Source: Planctomycetota bacterium (lineage in GTDB: Bacteria > Planctomycetota > Planctomycetia > Gemmatales > Gemmataceae). From it: a DNA stretch of 34,145 nt. The stretch covers positions 1 through 34,145 of the forward strand of contig RFZJ01000041.1 of the NCBI GenBank assembly GCA_009920765.1. The letters are read 5' to 3'. The notes below the pieces were generated by a model that saw nothing but the letters and a program-made list of their open reading frames with translations, was not told the origin of the DNA and did not search any database. A program made the position numbers and the translations under genes. Position 1 is the first letter of the stretch; each line of letters begins with the position of its first letter. Below, piece after piece: positions 27,924 to 34,145 of this stretch.

Positions 27924-27971
27924 GAATGAATAAGGCCCCCGGTTTTTAAACCAGAGGCCTTGTTTTCATTC
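27924..27971 (-). terminator. Long palindromic hairpin, probable terminator of the upstream Gfo/Idh gene
   Basis: Three nested complementary blocks can be seen: GAATGAA (27924-27930) with TTCATTC (27965-27971), AAGGCC (27932-27937) with GGCCTT (27956-27961), and GGTTT with AAACC around the centre. It begins 26 bases after the stop of the minus-strand gene at 27997. No strong T run follows on the minus strand, so termination efficiency is uncertain. It may also act in both directions. Confidence 0.65.
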
Positions 27972-27996
27972 ATCCTGTCAATTCTAAATCATTGAA

Positions 27997-29304
27997 CTAG
28001 ATTAACTGGGTCTTGCCAGGGACTGCCACAGTCCATTCTGGAAGTACCGTGTCCTTGTTGAAGTTTTCGGGCATCAACCGTTGCTTGGAATTCAGGGCTT
28101 GTTCCCATGAGACTTCCTTGCCTGTGTAAGCTGACATACGACCAAGAACCGCAGTTAGCGAACTCTCGGTGACAGTCTTAAGCTCATTCAGGGGTTTGCC
28201 TGCACGAATGCTCTCGATCAAGTCGGTATGTTCTTGAACATAAGGATCCACACCCCTTTGATTCCTGGCAACAACAGGCTTGCCGTTGATGGTGTAGGTG
28301 TTGACCTGGCAGGTGCCTTTGGTGCCTACCACCGCTTCAGAAACACTGTTGGCGCAGTTGCTGATCTGTCTGCACATGGAAAGAACATGGACGCCATTTT
28401 GGTATTCAAAATCGATTGCAAAGAAATCGAAGATGATACCATACTTGGGATCGTTTCGGGTGCGATGGCCCATGCCTACGGCCTTGACGGGGTGACCGCG
28501 CAGCACCCAGTTCATTACATCGATGTTATGAACATGTTGTTCAACGATATGGTCGCCACATAGGTAGGTATAGTTATACCAGTTGTTAAGTTGAGCTTCC
28601 GCAGGGGTCATTCCAGGCTTGGGGTCTCGGGACCAAAGAATGCCTTGGTTCCAATAGCAGCGGCCTCCAACGATATCGCCAATCGCACCTTCATGAAGTT
28701 GCTTGATGGTTTCGATGTAGGCAGCTTGATGCCTGCGTTGGGTGCCTGCAACAATGCCAAGGCCGCTGGCATTGGCTTCATCGTAAGCAGCCAAGCAATC
28801 GCGAGCGGTTGGGCCATCAACACAGACGGGCTTTTCGGTGAAGATGTTCTTCTTGGCTTTTACAGCAGCCATAATGTGGATGGAGCGAAACCCTGGGGGG
28901 GTTGCTAGGATGACATAATTGATCTTGGGATCATTCATGATTTTTTGGTAAGCATCAATACCTGAATGAACCTTGTCATCTGCGATTTCAACTTTGTTGT
29001 TAAGTTCCTTGATTTTTGGGTCGTCCTTGGCAATGCCTTTTAAGCGGGCTTGAAGGCCCTTGGCTTGGGATTCAAAAGCATCGGCAACGGCATGGATGGT
29101 CACATTTCGTGCGGAGTTCAAGACGTTGTGGGCAGCACCGCTGCCACGGCCACCGCAACCAACCACGCCCACGCGGATTTCATCGCTACCCTGGGCATAA
29201 GCGCCTGCGGGAAGAACCGCATTGAGTGCAATGCCCCCTGCAGCAGCCATGGTGCTGGTTTTGATAAAGTCTCTTCGGTCAGATGCACCTTGTTTCTTAC
29301 TCAT
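27997..29304 (-). CDS. Tat-exported Gfo/Idh/MocA-family oxidoreductase, second copy
   Basis: A second exported NAD(P)-dependent oxidoreductase in the window. The twin-arginine signal is SDRRDFIKTSTMAAAGG, with likely cleavage after AYAQG near residue 39. The Rossmann motif is VGVVGCGGRGSG, the EKP motif is IFTEKPVCVDG, and the C-terminal domain contains EQHVHNIDVMNWVLRG, where the histidines are probably catalytic. It is only distantly similar to the protein at 16326 beyond the shared fold, so it is not a recent duplicate. GGAG lies 8 bases before the ATG. It follows the SUMF1-domain gene on the same strand after a 65-base gap. The substrate is unknown. Confidence 0.95.
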   Translation of the reverse strand: MSKKQGASDRRDFIKTSTMAAAGGIALNAVLPAGAYAQGSDEIRVGVVGCGGRGSGAAHNVLNSARNVTIHAVADAFESQAKGLQARLKGIAKDDPKIKELNNKVEIADDKVHSGIDAYQKIMNDPKINYVILATPPGFRSIHIMAAVKAKKNIFTEKPVCVDGPTARDCLAAYDEANASGLGIVAGTQRRHQAAYIETIKQLHEGAIGDIVGGRCYWNQGILWSRDPKPGMTPAEAQLNNWYNYTYLCGDHIVEQHVHNIDVMNWVLRGHPVKAVGMGHRTRNDPKYGIIFDFFAIDFEYQNGVHVLSMCRQISNCANSVSEAVVGTKGTCQVNTYTINGKPVVARNQRGVDPYVQEHTDLIESIRAGKPLNELKTVTESSLTAVLGRMSAYTGKEVSWEQALNSKQRLMPENFNKDTVLPEWTVAVPGKTQLI

Positions 29305-29369
29305 TTCGGATCTCCAATAAAGGGAAAGGATTGAAAATACAATGACGGACTCGTTAAACTAGAAAAACA

Positions 29370-30425
29370 CTAATCACTTTGCTTGGTTACCTTGGACCGT
29401 ATGGACAGGAGGTTTTCCTGTTCTTCAACCGCCCTTACAATTCGGAAGCCTACGAATTCTGCACTGGTAAGCCACCAGATGCTCTGGGGGCGTTGTGGGT
29501 CAAGCTTGATCCAGGTTTTGTCGGAGCCCCTGCGTGCAGAGCTTCGAAGTCCTACAGGTTGGTCTGCCCAAGAACCGCCCCGGGCCACGTGCGAAAACCT
29601 ATTCTGGGTCGGCAATACCACCGGGGAAAGAGTTACACGATCTTTGGGGAAGGTGCCATAGGTGTCTTTTTTGTAATGATCAAGGCACCATTCGGATACA
29701 TTTCCATGCATATCATACAAGCCCCATGGGTTGGGTTTTTTCTGGCCAACCTTGTGGGTGACTTCTTCTGAGTTGGCAGCAAACCATGCATATTCGCCGC
29801 TCTTTGTCGGATCATCACCAAAAGAATAGGGGGTTGTGGTTCCAGCTTTGCAGGCATATTCCCATTCAGCTTCTGTAGGCAGTCGGTAGGTCTTACCTGT
29901 TTTCCTGCTCAACCAACGGCAATATTCCATGGCTGCATGATGGGTTATACAGATAACAGGTTGCCCATCTCTGCCATGGCCGAAGGTTTCGTCAGCATAG
30001 GGTGGAGTAGGCCGGGTAATAGCGTCAATGCCCTTGGGATCAACATCTTTGCCATTCAATTTGGGTTGATCTTCGGTTTTCCAATATTGATCGTATTCAT
30101 CCCAGGTAACTTCACACTTGCCCATCCAGAAAGATTTGACAGCTATAGGGTGCTGTGGGCCTTCATCTTCGAGACGCCCTTTTTCTGCTTCTGGGCTTCC
30201 CATGAGGAATTCTCCACCTTTAATGGGAATCATTTCAAAGGGAATGTTGGCAGCTCCTATTTTTTCGATGTAGGGTTTGAAGTCTGCCGCCGGTTCTTTA
30301 GCAGGTTGTGCCTGCGCTGATTTCGAACCGTTAGGCAGGAAAGCCAACCCTCCAGCGAGGATGGCCCCGCCTAGGAACCAAACAGATGCTGATATTTTTT
30401 TAAGATTTGTTACACTTGAAGACAT
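29370..30425 (-). CDS. SUMF1/FGE-like domain protein, exported or membrane-anchored
   Basis: A formylglycine-generating-enzyme-like (C-type-lectin-like) domain covers most of the protein: MIPIKGGEFLMGSPE near residue 60, YRLPTEAEWEYACKAGT, YDMHGNVSEWCLDHY and VARGGSWADQPVGLRSSARR. An N-terminal hydrophobic stretch (VWFLGGAILAGGLAFL) is a signal peptide or anchor. True formylglycine-generating enzymes bind copper through a cysteine pair in the last block; here that block has no cysteine, so sulfatase activation is unlikely and a binding or regulatory role is more plausible. The frame opens with TTG at 30443, but the ATG at 30425 has AAAGG 8 bases upstream and is preferred. It is head-to-head with the ApbE gene. 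Confidence 0.91.
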   Translation of the reverse strand: MSSSVTNLKKISASVWFLGGAILAGGLAFLPNGSKSAQAQPAKEPAADFKPYIEKIGAANIPFEMIPIKGGEFLMGSPEAEKGRLEDEGPQHPIAVKSFWMGKCEVTWDEYDQYWKTEDQPKLNGKDVDPKGIDAITRPTPPYADETFGHGRDGQPVICITHHAAMEYCRWLSRKTGKTYRLPTEAEWEYACKAGTTTPYSFGDDPTKSGEYAWFAANSEEVTHKVGQKKPNPWGLYDMHGNVSEWCLDHYKKDTYGTFPKDRVTLSPVVLPTQNRFSHVARGGSWADQPVGLRSSARRGSDKTWIKLDPQRPQSIWWLTSAEFVGFRIVRAVEEQENLLSIRSKVTKQSD

Positions 30426-30443
30426 TACGACAACCTTTGTCAA

Positions 30444-31469
30444 ATGGAAACCTTAGGAATGAATGTTACCTTGCTTGCAGCAATCGCACTGGCCATTCCT
30501 TTCCAGTCGAAAAACGAGCTTACACTTTATCGTTTCAGCCAGCCCCATATGGGAACCACCTGCCAGATAATTCTTTATTCTATGAACAAAGAGGAGGCAA
30601 GTCGTGTTGCCAATGCTGCTTTCCTGCGCATGAAACAATTAGATGGTATCATGTCGGACTATAATCAGGAAAGTGAATTGAGGCAATTATGTGCAAGATC
30701 TGGAACCGTGCCGGTTCCGGTGGGAGATGATCTTTTTAAAGTTCTAACCCGTGCCCGGGAGGTTTCTGAACTATCCAACGGAGCATTTGATGTAACTGTG
30801 GGGCCGGTGGTAAAGCTTTGGCGCAGGGCCAGAAAAAGCATACAGATGCCCGATAAAGATGAACTTGAAGCTGCTTTGAAATTGGTTGATTACCAATCAA
30901 TGGTCCTAGACCCCTTCAAAAAAACAGTCTGGTTGAAAAAAACAGGCATGCTTCTTGATCTAGGAGGCATCGCCAAGGGATATGCTGCTGAAGAATCATT
31001 GAAAGTGCTTAAAAAAATGGGAATAAGCTCGGCATTGGTTGCAATGGGGGGCGATGTTGCATTGGGTGATCCTCCCCCTGATGCCAAGGGCTGGAAAGTG
31101 GGGATTGCACCAGTTTTGGAAGAGGGTGATGCAGCAAGCAGGTATATGGTGCTTGCCAATTGCGCTGTTTCCACATCGGGGGATACCGAGCAATATGTAG
31201 AACTTGAGGGGAAAAGATTTTCCCATCTGGTGAACCCTAAAACCGGGATTGGGCTTACGGAAAGAATTTCTGTTACCATCGTGGCACCACATGGGATAGA
31301 CTCAGATTCGCTTACCAAAGTGGTAAGCATTCTGGGTATGGCCAAGGGAATGGAATTAGCATCTAAATTACCGGGAATTTCCTGCAGGGTGGTTACCAGA
31401 AAAAACGATTTGCTTGAAGTGAGGAAGAGCGCAAACTTTCCTACTGTTCACGAAAATCCTAAACAATGA
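30444..31469 (+). CDS. ApbE-like FAD:protein FMN transferase
   Basis: Flavin transferase that attaches FMN to threonine in exported redox proteins. Visible motifs, counted from the first ATG, are the opening HMGTTCQIIL (35-44), LDLGGIAKGYAAE (171-183), AMGGDVALG (200-208), STSGD (243-247), HLVNPKTG (261-268) and DSDSLTKVV (286-294), the last including likely magnesium ligands. The hydrophobic start (VTLLAAIALAIPF) is a signal peptide; no lipobox cysteine is seen. An alternative ATG at 30459 directly abuts AGGA, so neither start has a well-spaced ribosome site. No obvious flavinylation target lies in the window. The TIM-barrel gene follows 15 bases downstream. Confidence 0.93.
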   Translation: METLGMNVTLLAAIALAIPFQSKNELTLYRFSQPHMGTTCQIILYSMNKEEASRVANAAFLRMKQLDGIMSDYNQESELRQLCARSGTVPVPVGDDLFKVLTRAREVSELSNGAFDVTVGPVVKLWRRARKSIQMPDKDELEAALKLVDYQSMVLDPFKKTVWLKKTGMLLDLGGIAKGYAAEESLKVLKKMGISSALVAMGGDVALGDPPPDAKGWKVGIAPVLEEGDAASRYMVLANCAVSTSGDTEQYVELEGKRFSHLVNPKTGIGLTERISVTIVAPHGIDSDSLTKVVSILGMAKGMELASKLPGISCRVVTRKNDLLEVRKSANFPTVHENPKQ

Positions 31470-31484
31470 CAAGGAAATTAAATC

Positions 31485-32351
31485 ATGGCAATGAATCGCA
31501 GACAGTTTTCGGCCTTGGCAGCAGGCACCTTTTTAGCTGGGGTATCCAATGCTGCAGATCCACTTCCAGGCCAGACCAAGAACACCAAGTTTGCAGTTAA
31601 TGTGGAAATGTGGTGGTCCAAGGAGAAAGAGTTTACCAAAAGGTTGGAGAATGCAGCCGCACTTGGATACAAAGCAGTTGAGTTCTGGCCCTGGCGTAAT
31701 AAAAATATTCCTGCAGTGATTGAAACGTGCAAGAAGCATGGCCTTAGCATAACCCAGTTTACCGCTTGGGGCTTTACTCCCGGTTTGAACGATCCTAAAA
31801 ATCACTCCAAGTTCGTGGAGGAAATTGAAGCTTCCTGCGAAACAGCAAAGAAGCTGGATTGCAAGATGATGACTGTGGTCGGGGGAAATGATATTGCAGG
31901 GGTAAGCCAAGAAAAGATGCATGAAAGCATCATTGAGGGGCTTAAAAAAGCAGCTCCAATTGCTGAAAAACATGGAATCATGCTGATTCTTGAACCCATG
32001 AATATCAAGGTTGATCATAAGGGGCATTGCCTTTATGGCAGTGCGCCAGCGACAAAAATCATCCGGGCAGTCAACAGTCCCAAAGTAAAACTTAACTGGG
32101 ATCTTTATCACATGTATATAACCGAGGGGAATCTTCTGGAAAACCTTAAGAAGGGCCTCGATTGTGTGGGATATCTACAGATTGCAGATCACCCAGGCAG
32201 AAATGAACCCGGAATTGGTGAAATCAAATTTTCTGAACTGCTCAAGGGTGTAAAGGAACTGGGATATAAAGATTATATTGGACTGGAATTAAGGCCCAAG
32301 AAGTCTGAACTTGAGGCAGCACTTGCTGTGCAAAAAGCAGATAACTGGTAG
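31485..32351 (+). CDS. Tat-exported hydroxypyruvate-isomerase-like TIM barrel
   Basis: Sugar phosphate isomerase/epimerase superfamily, closest in pattern to hydroxypyruvate isomerase (Hyi). Likely metal ligands and catalytic acids are E170 (in ILEPMN), D206 and H209 (in LNWDLYHM), H236 (in IADHPGRNEPG) and E268 (in GLELRP). The N terminus carries a short twin-arginine-type signal, MNRRQFSALAAGTFLAGV, ending in SNAA. AAGGAA lies 9 bases before the ATG. It is probably co-transcribed with apbE, 15 bases upstream. Export is typical of planctomycete members of this superfamily and suggests it acts on sugars or sugar acids outside the cytoplasm. Confidence 0.92.
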   Translation: MAMNRRQFSALAAGTFLAGVSNAADPLPGQTKNTKFAVNVEMWWSKEKEFTKRLENAAALGYKAVEFWPWRNKNIPAVIETCKKHGLSITQFTAWGFTPGLNDPKNHSKFVEEIEASCETAKKLDCKMMTVVGGNDIAGVSQEKMHESIIEGLKKAAPIAEKHGIMLILEPMNIKVDHKGHCLYGSAPATKIIRAVNSPKVKLNWDLYHMYITEGNLLENLKKGLDCVGYLQIADHPGRNEPGIGEIKFSELLKGVKELGYKDYIGLELRPKKSELEAALAVQKADNW

Positions 32352-32379
32352 AGGTTTGAGTTTGTTGGTTTTTAAAGCT

Positions 32380-32901
32380 TTAATTGACAAAGTCAGCAAT
32401 TAAGTAAGCGGGGGGCAGGGGCAATTCAACTGTACTGCCCTCACACTCCGCAATTTCCACTTTGAGTTTAAAGTTTTCGTAATCATCCAATTGGGTACCT
32501 GATAAAGTTATGCTGGGCTTGGCCCAGTGAAGCAGGTTGATGGAACACTGGGTTTCTCTGGGAAGGGTTTTGAAGTTTTTGACTGAGATTTCAAGAAGAT
32601 CATTGGTTTCTTTCTGAATGAAGTGAAAACAAGCTGCAGCTTCGGCAAAGGATATTTTTCCTTCTGACAAGGCCTCAATAACTTTGTTTTTTGCTGTCAA
32701 CCTGCCCAAAATAAGCACATCTTTTCGATTCAACTGCTCAGTCAGTTTGTTTTCATCCTCAATCATGGATTCGTAATCAGCAATGCTGAACAAGTCTCTA
32801 AAGAAATCAGACCAGCTTTCGGAGCCTGCAAGTGGCGGAGTACCCACAATGATTGTGGATAATACGAGAGTTGCGATAATCGACCTAGAGGATGAATACA
32901 T
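32380..32901 (-). CDS. Exported protein of unknown function
   Basis: I do not recognise a named domain. Residues 1-27 form a signal peptide (SIIATLVLSTIIVGTPPLAG). The mature part is mostly helical and acidic, with a stretch VIEALSEGKISFAEAAACFHFI. This kind of segment, a repressed-looking helix followed by EAAARF-like sequence, resembles one I associate with small planctomycete proteins of unknown function, from memory only. Two cysteines remain after the signal. The frame begins with TTG at 32904, but the ATG at 32901 is chosen. No clear ribosome site precedes either. Its stop codon lies inside a 12-base palindrome (TTAAAGCTTTAA, 32372-32383) shared with the convergent isomerase gene. Confidence 0.72.
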   Translation of the reverse strand: MYSSSRSIIATLVLSTIIVGTPPLAGSESWSDFFRDLFSIADYESMIEDENKLTEQLNRKDVLILGRLTAKNKVIEALSEGKISFAEAAACFHFIQKETNDLLEISVKNFKTLPRETQCSINLLHWAKPSITLSGTQLDDYENFKLKVEIAECEGSTVELPLPPAYLIADFVN

Positions 32902-33034
32902 CAAAAACTTTCATAAACAAATTAAAATATAGCTTAGAGCGATCTCAGCTTATAGCAGTGTTGGATTGTTAAGCCTACTTGACAACTTTGGTTTAAAATC
33001 AAGCGACCAAGTTCTCATGGGTGGGAGTACTACA

Positions 33035-33085
33035 CAATATTAATAATAACAACGTTCGTAAACTCGATTTTTATTATTAATGTTG
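33035..33085. repeat. Imperfect inverted repeat, AT-rich, about 20-base arms
   Basis: The left arm (33035-33054) and the reverse complement of the right arm (33065-33085) match in about 16 of 20 positions, including ATTAATAATAA without mismatch. The loop is about 10 bases. It could be a hairpin in RNA or a site for a dimeric protein. Confidence 0.7.
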
Positions 33086-33088
33086 GTG

Positions 33089-33126
33089 ATGGTTTATAAA
33101 CTCCAAACATTCTGGTCATAAACCAT
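33089..33126. repeat. Perfect 9-base inverted repeat ATGGTTTAT/ATAAACCAT
   Basis: Two perfect 9-base arms (33089-33097 and 33118-33126) are separated by 20 bases, which places their centres 29 bases apart, close to three helical turns. It begins 4 bases after the preceding inverted repeat. This spacing would suit a DNA-binding protein, but no evidence of one exists here. Confidence 0.7.
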
Positions 33127-33323
33127 TTACACTACCTAGTATAACCTAAATCTAGTTTACTTGCCAAGGGTGATTTTATGTTAAAATAGCTAAACTTTAT
33201 TAAGAGATCAGGAATAAATAGCTATTAATCTATATTTTGCTTATTCTTACAGCTTATTAGGTGGCCTCTGATAAGAAGGTTCGATGGATTTGTTCATGTT
33301 TATTAAGATAAAAGGTTTTGAAA

Positions 33324-33818
33324 ATGCATCAGGATAACTCTGAATTAATACCCCTATTGCCTAGTCATACAGATGAGATGGTAAAGATGGCGGATGAAAC
33401 AGGTTTTTTTAAAGAGCATGAAGTTCAAGCGTTAAGGGAGGTGCTGGACGATTTTCATGCTGAGAATCATGTTTATGAGCATAAAGCTTATTTATTAAAG
33501 GATAAGGATAAGAAATTAGGCTTTGTTTATTATGCTCCTGCCCCCATGACCGAAGGAACTTGGCAATTATGGTGGATTGTGGTGCAATATGATTTACAAG
33601 GTAAGGGTTTGGGCGGGCGAATGCTTAAACATGTCGAAAATCATGCTCGGGAATTAGGTGGTAGGGTATTATTCATTGAGACTTCTTCGCAGGAAAAGTA
33701 TGACCCAACAAGAAATTTTTACCTTAAATATGGCTACTTGTTAGAGGCCCGGATGCGTGGGTTTTATGCAGCAGGCGATGATATGATGGTCTATCGCAAG
33801 AGTTTGGTGCCCGAATAG
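33324..33818 (+). CDS. GNAT-family N-acetyltransferase
   Basis: Acetyl-CoA-dependent acetyltransferase of about 164 residues. The acetyl-CoA loop is QGKGLGGRML, matching the R/Q-x-x-G-x-G pattern, preceded by the strand WQLWWIVVQYDLQ. The later strand LFIETSS and the segment FYLKYGYLLEARMRGFY complete the fold. The substrate is not predictable. The frame opens with TTG at 33318, but the ATG at 33324 has AAAAGG about 9 bases upstream and is chosen. The gene uses more A- and T-ending codons than the genes further left, and it is bordered on both sides by AT-rich sequence, which is mildly suggestive of later acquisition. Confidence 0.92.
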   Translation: MHQDNSELIPLLPSHTDEMVKMADETGFFKEHEVQALREVLDDFHAENHVYEHKAYLLKDKDKKLGFVYYAPAPMTEGTWQLWWIVVQYDLQGKGLGGRMLKHVENHARELGGRVLFIETSSQEKYDPTRNFYLKYGYLLEARMRGFYAAGDDMMVYRKSLVPE

Positions 33819-34145
33819 ACAAATTTTTAGTGGATCATTTAAATTTTTTTCACATCTATTCCGTGATTAATTATTCCATTAATTGCGTTAAAACCAGCTC
33901 ATCAAATTCTTTGTTTTGATAAGGCTTTTACCCATGGGGTGGGGGCTTTTGTAGAGTAGGAAATCCTTGTCTTATAGGGAATTAAGAAAAGTCGGAAGTC
34001 GCGTAATCCCTAGAGGAGGGATAAGCATTAGAAAACGCGTGTCAGGGCGAAGCGTGGTAAGTATGGCAGAAGTCGCAGCAAGGTCAAATGGCAGAATCTA
34101 TCTAACTTGCAAAGATATTTCTAATCTTCACGACCAATTTAACCG
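33819..34145. other. Gene-free right edge: AT-rich segment, then structured, less AT-rich segment with an open-ended frame
   Basis: No complete gene is seen in these 327 bases. The first 100 bases are AT-rich. From about 33990 the composition rises in G and C and inverted repeats appear. A frame without stops runs from 33955 to the window end on the plus strand, with possible starts at TTG 33967, GTG 34039 and ATG 34063; the translated start after 34063 reads MAEVAARSNGRIYL. It is too short to identify, and it may be only the head of a structured RNA or mobile element that continues outside. Confidence 0.5.
34000..34039 (+). other. Nested hairpin at right edge
   Basis: Outer arms CGCGT (34000-34004) and ACGCG (34035-34039) enclose an inner hairpin ATCCCT (34006-34011) and AGGGAT (34017-34022) with a 5-base loop. 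This is the most structured short stretch in the flank. It may belong to a structured RNA; the type is not identifiable. Confidence 0.45.

Larger units (their letters stand above)
32902..33323. other. AT-rich intergenic region with two inverted repeats
   Basis: No open frame of note lies in these 422 bases between the divergent exported-protein gene and the GNAT gene. The stretch is clearly richer in A and T than its surroundings and contains the two inverted repeats listed separately. The promoter of the GNAT gene should lie near its right end, but I cannot pick clear -35 and -10 boxes. Confidence 0.7.

Noticed and set aside
33035..33126. A short CRISPR array as the cause of the repeated AT-rich words
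   Set aside because: The words are inverted, not direct, repeats, there are no equal-sized spacers, and no cas gene is present.
33929..33950. A possible terminator after the GNAT gene (ACCC/GGGT followed by CTTTT)
   Set aside because: The stem is four pairs with a 3-base loop and lies more than 100 bases after the stop; support is too weak.

Overview
The window looks like chromosome from a planctomycete (Planctomycetota, perhaps Gemmatales or Pirellulales; lineage inferred, not proven). The grounds are gene content: a Tat-exported DUF1501 protein, two Tat-exported Gfo/Idh/MocA proteins, a Tat-exported hydroxypyruvate-isomerase-like TIM barrel, a short neutral-ceramidase-like protein, an esterase fused to LamG, and a GldA/GldF/GldG-type ABC system with a DUF4340 protein. 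Base composition is moderate. I see no rRNA, tRNA, CRISPR array or recognisable insertion sequence.

Layout. (1) 2-1063: a trypsin-like HtrA/Deg protease cut by the left edge. (2) 1261-2247 (-): trpS. (3) 2357-16329 (+): a long co-directional block holding a winged-helix/coiled-coil protein, a MoxR AAA+ ATPase, a DUF58 protein, a membrane transglutaminase, then an ABC ATPase, an ABC-2 permease, a GldG-like subunit and a 1344-residue DUF4340 protein. These appear to form two linked envelope modules. (4) 16326-19125 (-): Gfo/Idh/MocA oxidoreductase and DUF1501 protein. (5) 19386-23669 (+): ceramidase-like protein and a large esterase/LamG/beta-propeller protein. (6) 23673-27816 (-): inositol-monophosphatase-like protein, M24 aminopeptidase, a broken accB, accC and a VOC protein, closely packed. 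(7) 27997-30425 (-): a second Tat Gfo/Idh/MocA protein and a SUMF1-domain protein. (8) 30444-32351 (+): ApbE-like FMN transferase and the TIM-barrel isomerase. (9) 32380-32901 (-): an exported protein of unknown function. (10) 33324-33818 (+): a GNAT acetyltransferase, flanked by AT-rich sequence with inverted repeats and, at the right edge, by a structured segment.

Most notable observations. The accB reading frame ends just before the biotin-attachment region. The expected C-terminal strand of the biotinyl domain is still present in the next frame, so about 100 bases including the biotinylated lysine are missing; this is either a real deletion or an assembly error. The DUF4340 protein carries eight spaced copies of a GLDKP-like motif at 405-483 base intervals. 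The 901-residue esterase has a seven-repeat, probable beta-propeller segment inserted inside its LamG domain. The MoxR/DUF58/transglutaminase and Gld-like ABC/DUF4340 modules lie side by side and could work together in the envelope; that link is inference from position only.
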